DNA of 43,120 nucleotides from an uncultured Clostridia bacterium (GCA_937895935.1 CALBKX010000060.1:1-43120); one strand, 5' to 3'. Numbered from the stretch's first letter, positions 35,389 to 42,953 are shown. Notes: generated by a model not told the origin, from the sequence alone. Numbers and translations are program-made.

Positions 35389-36444
35389 ATGCAGGAATAT
35401 GAAAAAATATTTGACTTTAGAAATCTTTACAATGCTTACAGGAAAGCTCGCAAGGGTAAACGCTGGAAAGAAGCTGCAGTAAAGTTTGAAATCAACTTAC
35501 TAGAGGCTATAGCGTTGCTTAAGAAACAAATAAGAACCAAGACTTACACATTATCTGAGTATAATGTTTTCAAGGTTTATGAACCAAAAGAAAGGCTTGT
35601 TATGAGCAATAGCTATAAAGACAAAGTTGTGCAACATTCGTTGTGTGATAATGTGCTTGAACCGCTGTTAACAAAATCATTTATTTATGATAATTATGCT
35701 TCACAAGTTGGTAAAGGTACAGACTTGGGACTTGATAGACTTAAGTACTTTATGGAGCGTTATTACAGAATAAATAAGACCGCTGACGGTTGGGTGTTAA
35801 AATGCGATATACGTAAGTATTTTTACAATATAAACCACGATAAGTTGAAACAGTTACTTAGAAAACATATCTCCTGTCAAGATACATTGTGGCTGCTTGA
35901 TATGATTATTGACAGCACAGAGGGAAATGTTGGAATACCGATAGGAAATCAATCATCACAATTATTCGCATTGCTTTATTTGAATGGGTTAGACCATTTT
36001 ATTAAAGAAAAATTAGGAATAAAGTTTTATGGCAGATATATGGACGACTTCTACTTAATTCACAAGGACAAAGAGTATTTGAAATACTGCCGTAAAGAAA
36101 TTACGGCTTATGTAACAGGGCTTGGTTTAGAATTAAACAGTAAGACGTGTATATCTCCATTGAAAAATGGTATTGATTTTCTCGGTTTCCACACTTACCT
36201 AACAGAAAGTGGAAAAGTCATAAGAAAAGTAAGGCAGTCTTCTAAAAACAATATGCGTAGGCGATTGAAAAAGTTTAAGAAATTACACTCTGAACATAGA
36301 TTACCTATGAAACGTATAGAGTGTTCTTACAATAACTGGGTGGGACACGCTAAACGTGGAAATTGTTATCACTTAATTAAACAAATGAATGAATTATATA
36401 AAAATCTTTTCAATAAGGAGGAAAGAAAATGTCAAAAACATTAG
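35389..36444 (+). CDS. DGR reverse transcriptase (351 aa)
   Basis: Start at 35389 behind AAGGAG. Motifs: KCDIRKYFYNI with metal-binding D140; GIPIGNQSSQLFALLYLNGLD, holding the IGNQSSQ (185-191) signature of DGR enzymes in place of the QGxxxSP of other bacterial RTs; YMDD at 217-220; GIDFLGFHTYL; and a basic C-terminal helical thumb. All catalytic residues look intact. Length is normal and no maturase or endonuclease domain is fused, as in other DGRs. It copies TR RNA with random insertion opposite adenines. The next target gene starts 16 nt before its stop. Confidence 0.96.
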   Translation: MQEYEKIFDFRNLYNAYRKARKGKRWKEAAVKFEINLLEAIALLKKQIRTKTYTLSEYNVFKVYEPKERLVMSNSYKDKVVQHSLCDNVLEPLLTKSFIYDNYASQVGKGTDLGLDRLKYFMERYYRINKTADGWVLKCDIRKYFYNINHDKLKQLLRKHISCQDTLWLLDMIIDSTEGNVGIPIGNQSSQLFALLYLNGLDHFIKEKLGIKFYGRYMDDFYLIHKDKEYLKYCRKEITAYVTGLGLELNSKTCISPLKNGIDFLGFHTYLTESGKVIRKVRQSSKNNMRRRLKKFKKLHSEHRLPMKRIECSYNNWVGHAKRGNCYHLIKQMNELYKNLFNKEERKCQKH

Positions 36445-38186
36445 GCAGTTTAGCTGTCGGAGCCAAAATTAAAGATACAAATACTAAGTTTTTAGGAAGT
36501 CCTATAATTTGGCTTAAAGCTGATTCAAATCACGACGGTTACCCTGAAAATAGTACAACTTTGATTACAGAAAAAATTATTGCATTAAGAGCTGTTGACG
36601 CAAAAGAGCCAAATAACACAGATTCAAATAGAAAAAGTTATGGCAATAACAAATACTCTGTTTCAAATATAGACCAATGGCTTAATTCTGATGCTGCTGC
36701 AGGGGAATGGTACACGGCAAAACACGACGCAGACCAAGCTCCTGATAACGCAAACGTTTGGAGCAATTACAACGAATATGATATTGACGCAGGTTTTCTT
36801 AATGGGTTTTCAAGCTTATTCAAAAGTAAAATGTTAGACACAACACTAAAGGTTGCACTAAATACTGTTACAGACGGTGGAAGCTATGAATCTATTGTTA
36901 GAAAAGTATTTTTTGCTTCTAAAGCAGAAGTCTCTAATGCTGCGGAAAATAGCATTATGGAGGGTAGTTTATTAGCGTTGTTTTCCGCAAACACTAACGA
37001 CTGCAGGAAAGCATACCCAACAGAAGAATGTGTTACAGATTCAGAATACACTAGCTCAAGTTTTAACACTTCAAGTGCTTGGTATTGGTGGTTAAGAACT
37101 CCTTACTCGTCGAACTCGTGCAGCGTTCGCATTGTCTACTCGCTCGGTGCTCTGAGCCACGGCGACAATGCGTACAGCGGTAGCTGCGGCGTGCGTCCGC
37201 TTTGTAATTTGTCATCTGACACTCTGGTATCTGATGAAGTTGATTCAGACGGTTGCTATGTAGTTTTAACTCCGCCAACTGCACCAACAATAAATATAAA
37301 CACACCTGTATATTGCGACCCTGATTATAATACAGGAGGAATTGAGGGCGGTAAAGCAAAAATTACTTGGTCTGCAGTTAATGCTGCAACCTATAAACTT
37401 GAAAGAAGCGTAAACGGCGGCAGCTATTTGGTTATATATGAGGGCGATAGTGAATCTTATGAAGATACAATATCAGACAATATGAACACCATACAATACA
37501 GAGTTATAGTTACAAACAGTCTAGGAAGTTCTGATTATGCGTCAACTAGCGTTGTTGTGGTACAAGATAACTACCCGCCATTTATATCAGGCGATGACTC
37601 TGCCATAGGCGACGTTACTACACGTATTAAATATAAGTATATTGTGTATGACGGCGATGACGCTGCAGTTACTGTAAAAGAGTATGTAAACGATACACTT
37701 ATAAGAACATTTACAGCTACAGGCTCTCAGGAAAATACGCTTGAGATTAGTCTTGAAACGTGGAACGCATTATCTATGGGCGACAACTATATTAAAATAG
37801 TTGTTACAGATGATAATAACGCTACAGTTACACAAACAAAACACTTTAATAAAATTGGTGGAATAATCAATGTTGTTTATACACCTTTTGGAACAAACTT
37901 AACAATTTGCCCTAAAGCAATAAACGTGCAATTAGATTTGAAAAAACCGCTTGACGCAACAATTCAGGTTTTGGCTACAAACAATGCAAACGACACACAA
38001 CCTGTATGGGACGATATTACAACAGCTGCACTGAGTGGACACAACCACATATTTAGCAACACAGCAAAACAATCAGGAGTTGATTATTATGCCGTAAAAG
38101 TAAAAGTGTTGATAAATAGAAACAATGCAGACGGAGAAATAAAATTATACGGAATCAAGTGTCAACTTGACTGTGCAGTAAACTAA
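36429..38186 (+). CDS. DGR target: variable tail receptor-binding protein (585 aa)
   Basis: ATG at 36429 behind AAGGAGG, inside the RT gene end. Residues 1-223 form a DUF6273/CLec-like domain (PIIWLKADSNHDGYPENS; IDQWLNSDAAAGEWY; then WYWWLRTPYS leading into the variable part). Residues 224-259 are encoded by VR2 and end RPLC. A fibronectin-III/Ig-like domain follows (about 283-377, ITWSAVNAATYKLERSVNGGSY), then a second Ig-like domain and a beta-rich C-terminus. Adjacency to fibre and tail genes indicates a virion adhesin whose CLec tip is diversified for receptor switching. DGR targeting is shown by the repeat; receptor binding is inferred. Confidence 0.93.
   Translation: MSKTLGSLAVGAKIKDTNTKFLGSPIIWLKADSNHDGYPENSTTLITEKIIALRAVDAKEPNNTDSNRKSYGNNKYSVSNIDQWLNSDAAAGEWYTAKHDADQAPDNANVWSNYNEYDIDAGFLNGFSSLFKSKMLDTTLKVALNTVTDGGSYESIVRKVFFASKAEVSNAAENSIMEGSLLALFSANTNDCRKAYPTEECVTDSEYTSSSFNTSSAWYWWLRTPYSSNSCSVRIVYSLGALSHGDNAYSGSCGVRPLCNLSSDTLVSDEVDSDGCYVVLTPPTAPTININTPVYCDPDYNTGGIEGGKAKITWSAVNAATYKLERSVNGGSYLVIYEGDSESYEDTISDNMNTIQYRVIVTNSLGSSDYASTSVVVVQDNYPPFISGDDSAIGDVTTRIKYKYIVYDGDDAAVTVKEYVNDTLIRTFTATGSQENTLEISLETWNALSMGDNYIKIVVTDDNNATVTQTKHFNKIGGIINVVYTPFGTNLTICPKAINVQLDLKKPLDATIQVLATNNANDTQPVWDDITTAALSGHNHIFSNTAKQSGVDYYAVKVKVLINRNNADGEIKLYGIKCQLDCAVN
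37099..37204 (+). repeat. DGR variable repeat 2 (VR2)
   Basis: It aligns to the whole TR. By eye there are 17 substitutions, all at TR adenines (10 to G, 5 to T, 2 to C), plus one extra codon where the TR has three AAC codons and VR2 has four derived ones (AGC CAC GGC GAC). The 3' end is invariant. Confidence 0.95.
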
Positions 38187-38201
38187 AAGGAGTGAAAGAT
38201 T

Positions 38202-38675
38202 ATGAATATGGAATACAAACTTTTAGATAGTAAGAAAGGTTTTATTTTAACAAGAGAGCCTGAGATTATAGATAAAAACCTATATATAACTTTCACAGGT
38301 GCTCCTGAAAATGCTACCGTAATCTTTGAAAGCAAAATCAAAGGCGATACATTATATAGAGAGTTACAAGACGGAATGTGTTGCGTTCCAGCACGTTTCT
38401 TGTGTCCAATTCTTGAAGACGTAATTAAAGTTACTGTAGTCGTGTTAGACGGCAAATCAAATGAAAAATGGCAATGTGAAGAAATAAAGACAGGAAAAAA
38501 CATATCAAATAACACTATTATTGTTAAGCCAAATGATATGAATATTCCATTACAAATTGTAGAAGTTTTACTTGAACAACAAAAGATAAAAGATGATATG
38601 AAACAACTTACAGACAATTTTTCGGAGCTTAATCAAAAACTAGACAAGCTGCTTGAGGGTTACGATATAACATAA
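38202..38675 (+). CDS. Tail/virion accessory protein (157 aa)
   Basis: Start at 38202 with AAAAGGAG upstream. Residues 1-105 are beta-rich, Ig- or BppU-like (NLYITFTGAPENATVIFESKIKGDTLYRELQDGMCCVPARFL); about 118-150 form a coiled coil (EVLLEQQKIKDDMKQLTDNFSELNQKLDKLL). The pattern of a small beta domain plus coiled coil is common in baseplate or fibre attachment proteins. It may tether the diversified adhesin encoded just upstream. No specific family is recognised. Confidence 0.6.
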   Translation: MNMEYKLLDSKKGFILTREPEIIDKNLYITFTGAPENATVIFESKIKGDTLYRELQDGMCCVPARFLCPILEDVIKVTVVVLDGKSNEKWQCEEIKTGKNISNNTIIVKPNDMNIPLQIVEVLLEQQKIKDDMKQLTDNFSELNQKLDKLLEGYDIT

Positions 38676-38686
38676 GGAGGTTATAT

Positions 38687-39370
38687 ATGGCTAAAATTAA
38701 AAAAAGATTGTTTGGTTTCATTATTTGCTTTAGTTTGCTTTTTGCTTTTGGTTTTTCATTATTTGCGGCTAAAATTCAGCCTAATGTATGTCTTGCTGCT
38801 ACTGCAGAACAGGTGGAAGTTTTAGCGGAAACTCCAACAGAAGACGTTATAGATGAAACCGAAAAACAAGAAGAAAATCACACTTTTATAGGCAGGGTTC
38901 AAGAATACATAAAAACAAACTACCCTGAAATTGCTGCAACTGTAGGTAATGTTATATTACTTATATTGATGATTGTGCAATATGTAAAGAATAAGAAAAA
39001 ACTCTTTACTATTGATAGTTCTGTTAACAAACAAACAAATACGCAATCTCAAATTGTTGACGTTGTGAATGGGCTTATTAAAGGTTACAACGAAATTGAA
39101 CAAAAGCTTGCCGATAGTGGTGTAACTGAAGATGATAGAATCAATATTAAAACTTTGATTATGCAAACACGTGCAGTTCTAGATATTTTAACCACTGTTT
39201 ATGCTAACTCAAAGAATATTCCTCAAGGGGTTAAAGACCTTGTAAACTTAAAATACGCAAACTGTCTTAAATTTGTTGAAGATAAAAACGAAATTAAAGA
39301 AGTAGTTATTGAAAGTGATAAAGAGGAAGTAAGTGCGGAGGAAACGCAAAAATCTGAAACGGAGGTATAG
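38687..39370 (+). CDS. Membrane protein with N-terminal signal/anchor (227 aa)
   Basis: Start at 38687 behind AAGGAGG. A basic start and hydrophobic segment (about residues 8-28), with ANVCLAATA-like residues just after, resemble a signal peptide. A second hydrophobic helix lies near 85-103 (VGNVILLILMIVQYV), and the remainder is helical and soluble with an acidic tail. Position before a holin-like gene suggests a lysis or envelope role (spanin-like or antiholin), but no signature supports this. Confidence 0.6.
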   Translation: MAKIKKRLFGFIICFSLLFAFGFSLFAAKIQPNVCLAATAEQVEVLAETPTEDVIDETEKQEENHTFIGRVQEYIKTNYPEIAATVGNVILLILMIVQYVKNKKKLFTIDSSVNKQTNTQSQIVDVVNGLIKGYNEIEQKLADSGVTEDDRINIKTLIMQTRAVLDILTTVYANSKNIPQGVKDLVNLKYANCLKFVEDKNEIKEVVIESDKEEVSAEETQKSETEV

Positions 39371-39372
39371 TT

Positions 39373-39789
39373 ATGAAGAACGCTACAAAAAGCAAAATTT
39401 GTAAAATAACTGCCGTAGGGGTGGACGTTGCTGCACCACTTGCCGCAACAATTAGTCAATTTCCTTTGTGGGTTGATAAAAGTTCCGCCGCCACAATATC
39501 AGGTTTATTCCTTGTATTTGCATTTTTGTCGTCAATTCCGTTTATGAAGCAAATAAAAGCTTATCTAAAATCGCCGTCTGCTTGGTCTATGTGGTGTATA
39601 TTCTTAGTGCTTTTCATAGCACTAAGAAACATTATAGACCAAATGGTTATTATCGCTTTTGTTGGTTTGCTTTCAAACGCCTGTGGAGAGGGTATTTATA
39701 AAATAGGCGAACACTATGAAAAATTACCCGATACACCAAAAGTTGATGACGGTACAAATGATAGCAGTCAGGAAAATAAAGAGGTGTAA
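39373..39789 (+). CDS. Holin-like membrane protein (138 aa)
   Basis: Start at 39373 with GGAGGT upstream, 3 nt after the previous stop. Three or four hydrophobic segments (about 12-30, 39-57, 68-88, 90-105) and a charged hydrophilic C-terminus (EKLPDTPKVDDGTNDSSQ) give a holin-like profile and size. It sits in the late region after tail genes, the usual place for holins. No endolysin gene follows, which weakens the assignment. Confidence 0.5.
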   Translation: MKNATKSKICKITAVGVDVAAPLAATISQFPLWVDKSSAATISGLFLVFAFLSSIPFMKQIKAYLKSPSAWSMWCIFLVLFIALRNIIDQMVIIAFVGLLSNACGEGIYKIGEHYEKLPDTPKVDDGTNDSSQENKEV

Positions 39790-39792
39790 TAA

Positions 39793-40851
39793 ATGGAACA
39801 AATAAAAAACGATAATAAACCTCAGACAGGTCAAACTATTGAGCGTATGAGTAAAACTCAAAAAAAGGTTGCTAGAACAATATTAAATAATACAGGTATG
39901 ATTGTTGGCTTCTTTATTATATTTGTTGTAATCGTAGTGTTTACAACAGATGTAAAACTTACGGGAGCAATGCAATGGGCTGAGCTTGGGTTGGTTTTCT
40001 TTATTCTTCTTTTCTGTTCTTACTCTATGTATGTAAACTATGCAAATAGTGGTACACGTGCAGGTAGAAAAAGCGATTTATATATAGATTCTTATGTAAA
40101 ATATAACGATAAGAAAAAATATATAATTGATAAAAAATATCAAGCTCGCTCGTCTGAATTTTGCAGATATTATATCAGTGAAGAATTAAAAAACTCAAGA
40201 ACGTCAGTTTTATCTGAAGTTGGTATAGATTACGACGTCTATACGGAAAAATATCTAGGTAAAGATAAAAAACACCTAGAAACAATAAAAGATTTATCTA
40301 AAACGCAAGTTTTGGCAATTATCAAGGCAAATTCAATTACTCCAATAAAACTTACTCCTGAAATGATAATGAAGCGTGGGCGAGGGAACAGTAGTCGTGA
40401 GCCACTAGGAACAAAACCTGAAACAAAGAAAAGAATACACTTAGGAACAAAATTTGTATCAACCTGTATAACTTCATTTATAACAGGTGTTATAGTGTTG
40501 GACGTAATAATTAACCCTACGTGGGCAACCTTTGTCGCTTGTTGTTTGAAAGTATTGCTTGTTGTACTAAATGGCTTTATGGGCTATAAAATGGGCTATG
40601 AGAACATTGTTGTTGATACGGTTGAATATATGAACGACCAAGTTGACCTTATGAATCAACTTATACAATATGTTGAAGATAACCCTCAACCAAAAGATAT
40701 AGAAAATTATAAAACTGCGGTTGATGATAAAAAACAAGAAGCTGTAAAGGTAGATACTCAAACACAGTCTGAGGCAGGGCTGTTAAAAGAGCCTGAAAAG
40801 AAAACTATTGAGATAAAACCAATAGAAAATCAAATATTAAAAAATGAATAA
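39793..40851 (+). CDS. Multi-pass membrane protein (352 aa)
   Basis: Start at 39793 behind GAGGTG. Two N-terminal membrane helices (about 35-53 and 63-82), a soluble helical middle (about 90-210), two more helices (about 220-240 and 244-262) and a hydrophilic C-terminus. No known domain. It is the last gene of the plus-strand late block and is followed by a clear terminator. Lysis or superinfection exclusion are possible; the sequence does not decide. Confidence 0.6.
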   Translation: MEQIKNDNKPQTGQTIERMSKTQKKVARTILNNTGMIVGFFIIFVVIVVFTTDVKLTGAMQWAELGLVFFILLFCSYSMYVNYANSGTRAGRKSDLYIDSYVKYNDKKKYIIDKKYQARSSEFCRYYISEELKNSRTSVLSEVGIDYDVYTEKYLGKDKKHLETIKDLSKTQVLAIIKANSITPIKLTPEMIMKRGRGNSSREPLGTKPETKKRIHLGTKFVSTCITSFITGVIVLDVIINPTWATFVACCLKVLLVVLNGFMGYKMGYENIVVDTVEYMNDQVDLMNQLIQYVEDNPQPKDIENYKTAVDDKKQEAVKVDTQTQSEAGLLKEPEKKTIEIKPIENQILKNE

Positions 40852-40858
40852 ATAATAT

Positions 40859-40890
40859 AAAAAGACGCCAAGTTTTTGACGTCTTTTTTT
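40859..40890 (+). terminator. Rho-independent terminator of the late block
   Basis: The arm 40859-40867 pairs with 40880-40888 (9 bp), extended by three further pairs past one mismatch, and ends in a run of T. It lies 8 nt after the stop of the last late gene. Confidence 0.8.
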
Positions 40891-40891
40891 G

Positions 40892-40968
40892 TATGCAAAG
40901 ACTATGCAATTCCTATGCAAATGCAATGCAAGTGCACAAATGTTGCTAAGCAAATGCAATGCAAAATT
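40892..40968. repeat. Seven-copy 11-bp iteron array
   Basis: Seven consecutive 11-mers resembling TATGCAAATGC begin at 40892, 40903, 40914, 40925, 40936 (degenerate), 40947 and 40958. ATGCAA occurs eight times within 40893-40974. A period near one helical turn places repeats on one DNA face, as for initiator-binding iterons. Non-coding on both strands as far as I can see. Confidence 0.75.
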
Positions 40969-40975
40969 ATGCAAA

Positions 40976-41040
40976 TAAAACTAAACTAAACTAAACAAAA
41001 CAAAATAAAATAAAAAGAAATTAAATAAAATAAAAAATAA
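40976..41040. repeat. A-rich 5-bp periodic array
   Basis: At least twelve pentamers of form CTAAA, CAAAA, TAAAA follow in exact 5-bp register (40981-41040), almost all A on the top strand. Next to the iterons this resembles a DNA-unwinding element of a replication origin. Slippage-generated simple sequence is the alternative. Confidence 0.55.
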
Positions 41041-41092
41041 CTGACTGTCTGTCAGACTATATGTGTCGGGCGGTCGGTCAGTTAAAAATTTT
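41038..41092 (-). terminator. Hairpin after the minus-strand gene (possibly bidirectional)
   Basis: TAACTGAC (41038-41045) pairs with GTCAGTTA (41077-41084), extended by wobble pairs; the minus-strand copy runs into T-rich sequence. It probably ends the transcript of the minus-strand membrane protein and may also stop plus-strand read-through. Confidence 0.55.
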
Positions 41093-41503
41093 TTATTTTT
41101 CTTTCTTGATTTTTTCCAGTTCCTCTGAAACTTCGGTAGCAATATAAGCACGAGCTGCTAAGTTTTGTCTTTCTTGTTCTTCGTTGTAAAGATTTATACC
41201 GATAGGTTTATTTGCCGTTGTGTGTTGTTTAGATTTTTTATTTTTACGATTACGCTTATGGTTATCAATTTTGTCGGGGTCAACAAAAATTACAAATAAA
41301 ACAAACGCAATAATTGCTGAAACACCAAGTATTCCAAATAGCATACCAACAATGTAGCCCTCAACTCCGACAAATAGGCAAATAAATGCAGGAATAAAGA
41401 AAAGTATCAAGAAAATAATAAAGCCTGCAAAACCACCTTTCAGAAAAGAAACAATATTTGCAAGTTTAGAATCATAACGCTCCCACCTGTGTTTTAGTCG
41501 CAT
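41093..41503 (-). CDS. Small membrane protein on the minus strand (136 aa)
   Basis: On the minus strand an ATG at 41503 follows AAAGGAG by 8 nt; an in-frame start at 41533 lacks a site. A basic N-terminus (MRLKHRWERYDSKL) precedes two or three hydrophobic segments (about residues 17-78). A charged cytoplasmic tail with basic (NHKRNRKNKKSKQ) and helical (VSEELEKIKKEK) parts follows. It is the only minus-strand gene recognised and has its own promoter and a structured leader, as expected of a gene expressed independently of the lytic programme, such as a lysogenic-conversion or exclusion protein (inference). Confidence 0.65.
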   Translation of the reverse strand: MRLKHRWERYDSKLANIVSFLKGGFAGFIIFLILFFIPAFICLFVGVEGYIVGMLFGILGVSAIIAFVLFVIFVDPDKIDNHKRNRKNKKSKQHTTANKPIGINLYNEEQERQNLAARAYIATEVSEELEKIKKEK

Positions 41504-41542
41504 AGCACATACTCCTTTATTAAGGTTAGGCACGTGTTATAC

Positions 41543-41705
41543 AAAAATAAAAGTGCCTCCCGAATCGGAAAGCACAGTCCTATATACAAAACAAACTTTC
41601 CGTTGTTGCGACACAATTTTTAACCCGTACAGGTTGGAAGAGTTTGTGTAATAGGCAGAAAAATAGCCTCCCTGTACAGGTTTGGGTATATTAAATTGTG
41701 TCGCA
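41543..41705 (-). ncRNA. Attenuator-like structured leader RNA
   Basis: Read on the minus strand from about 41705: P1, 13 perfect pairs (41693-41705 with 41607-41619); P2 inside it (41671-41681 with 41623-41633, 10 of 11 pairs); and a small AGGC/GCCT hairpin. An antiterminator candidate follows (41596-41602 with 41566-41572, 7 pairs). Overlapping it is a terminator stem (41566-41575 with 41553-41562, 10 pairs including 2 wobbles), then TTTTATTTTT. Antiterminator and terminator share 41566-41572 and exclude each other. No known riboswitch consensus was recognised. Confidence 0.6.
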
Positions 41706-41710
41706 TAATT

Positions 41711-41740
41711 ATAATAACACAAAATATCAAACAATGTCAA
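41711..41740 (-). promoter_or_regulatory. Minus-strand sigma-A-like promoter
   Basis: On the minus strand, TTGACA (41740-41735), an 18-nt spacer and TATTAT (41716-41711). The predicted start, about 41705, coincides with the first base of stem P1 of the leader RNA. An alternative TATAAT three bases further would give an unlikely 21-nt spacer. Confidence 0.65.
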
Positions 41741-41766
41741 ACAATCTTGAAAGAAATGGGGAGGTC

Positions 41767-41795
41767 TTGAAACTTTTTCAAAAATAAACTATAAT
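41767..41795 (+). promoter_or_regulatory. Sigma-A promoter with operator-like palindrome
   Basis: TTGAAA (41767-41772), a 17-nt spacer and a perfect TATAAT (41790-41795). TTGAAA-CTT-TTTCAA (41767-41781) is an inverted repeat covering the -35 box, suggesting repressor control. It drives the DDE recombinase gene, whose GAGGT ribosome site is at 41804-41808. Confidence 0.75.
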
Positions 41796-41816
41796 CTCTA
41801 AAAGAGGTAACGTAAG

Positions 41817-42860
41817 ATGAAAAATATGCGATATACAGCAAGACAAAAAAGAGCTGCATTGAAAATGTGGCTTGAGGACAAAGTTTTTGTTTGGAAAGTT
41901 TGTCAGAAATTCAAATGTACTGAGCGTTCTTTATGGCGTTGGAAAGCTTTGTATAACGGTACATTAGAGAGCTTGGAAAACAAATCAACTCGTCCACATA
42001 CGCCGCACCCAACAGCACATACAGCGGTTGAAGTGAGCGAAATATTAAAAATATTCAAAAGTAAGCCTAACATAACATATTGCGAGGCTTATGGCATTTT
42101 ACGCACAAAGTATGCTTACAATAGAAGTTATGGAGGTTTCTATAATTTTGTGCTAAGGAATAATATTCGTCCACACAAAGAACTTGAAAAGTATGTACCA
42201 AAACCTTATGAAACACCTGAAATGTTGGGTGTAAAGTGGCAAATGGACGTAAAGTTTGTGCCTGTAGAGTGCTATAAAGGCGTAATGATACATTATGACG
42301 ATAATAAGTTTTATCAGTACACGATGATTGACGAGGCTACACGTGAAAGATTTTTGTACGCCTACAAAGAGCATAACATATCTTCTACGCTTGATTTTGT
42401 AAAACGTGCTATTGCATATTTTGGTTACGCTCCAAGCATTATTCAAACAGATAATGGTGCTGAGTTTACAAATATTAAGAAGCCAAATCAAAAAGAGCCA
42501 AAGATTCACGCTTTAGATATTTTACTTAACAAGCTAAAAATAAAACACCAACTTATCAGGGCGTACACTCCTAGACAAAATGGTAAAGTTGAGCGTTCTC
42601 ATAGAAGCGACCAAGAGGCTTTTTATGATTTTCTTAAGTTTAAGACAATCTCTGAATTAAAAACAAAAATGATGAAGTGGAACATAAGATACAACAATCG
42701 TCCACATTCTTCCCTTAGAAATAGAGAGGGTAAACGAGTTTGGTGGTCGCCTTTACAGAAAAGAGCAGACTTGTTAGCCGTGTTACAAGAGCATAGAGAA
42801 GAGTATTGTATAAGGTTTACAAAAACAACTAAAACGATTCGCCAAGTTTATGCGGCGTGA
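41817..42860 (+). CDS. DDE transposase/integrase-core recombinase (347 aa)
   Basis: Start at 41817. N-terminal HTH domain (TARQKRAALKMWLEDKVFVWKVCQKFKCTERSLWRWKALY), then an rve-type catalytic core with D144 (KWQMDVKFVP), D212 (IIQTDNGAEFT) and E259 (GKVERSHRSDQEAFY), followed by NNRPHSSL typical of IS481/IS3-like enzymes. The D-to-E spacing (46 residues between) is wider than the usual 35. All three acidic residues are present. It may be an inserted IS gene, or the phage's own integration enzyme, since no tyrosine or serine integrase is seen. Clear IS terminal repeats were not found. Confidence 0.85.
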   Translation: MKNMRYTARQKRAALKMWLEDKVFVWKVCQKFKCTERSLWRWKALYNGTLESLENKSTRPHTPHPTAHTAVEVSEILKIFKSKPNITYCEAYGILRTKYAYNRSYGGFYNFVLRNNIRPHKELEKYVPKPYETPEMLGVKWQMDVKFVPVECYKGVMIHYDDNKFYQYTMIDEATRERFLYAYKEHNISSTLDFVKRAIAYFGYAPSIIQTDNGAEFTNIKKPNQKEPKIHALDILLNKLKIKHQLIRAYTPRQNGKVERSHRSDQEAFYDFLKFKTISELKTKMMKWNIRYNNRPHSSLRNREGKRVWWSPLQKRADLLAVLQEHREEYCIRFTKTTKTIRQVYAA

Positions 42861-42886
42861 ATAATTAAATATATTAGGTGGCGGCG

Positions 42887-42904
42887 ACTTCCTGTACAGG
42901 AAGT
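42887..42904. repeat. Perfect 18-bp palindrome
   Basis: ACTTCCTGTACAGGAAGT is self-complementary. Its core CCTGTACAGG recurs exactly at 41671-41680 and with one change at 41624-41633, on the other side of the recombinase gene. Candidate protein-binding site. Confidence 0.6.
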
Positions 42905-42925
42905 ACTTTTTGCATACATTTTTTT

Positions 42926-42953
42926 AGTCAAACTGTTTTTGTTTGACTTTTTT
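42926..42953 (+). terminator. Rho-independent terminator after the recombinase gene
   Basis: AGTCAAAC and GTTTGACT form a perfect 8-bp stem around a 7-nt loop, followed by T-rich sequence. The rest of 42954-43120 is AT-rich without a credible gene; a TTGACA near 43062 lacks a good -10. Confidence 0.8.

Noticed and set aside
35219..35482. Plus-strand ORF running from the TR into the RT gene
   Set aside because: No start signal; it overlaps the template RNA and the well-supported RT start.
40892..41040. Repeat array considered as CRISPR
   Set aside because: Units of 11 and 5 bp without spacers and no Cas genes; iteron-like instead.
41537..41740. Minus-strand 67-codon ORF in the leader region
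   Set aside because: Its start lies on the -35 box, there is no Shine-Dalgarno, and the sequence is accounted for by paired stems.
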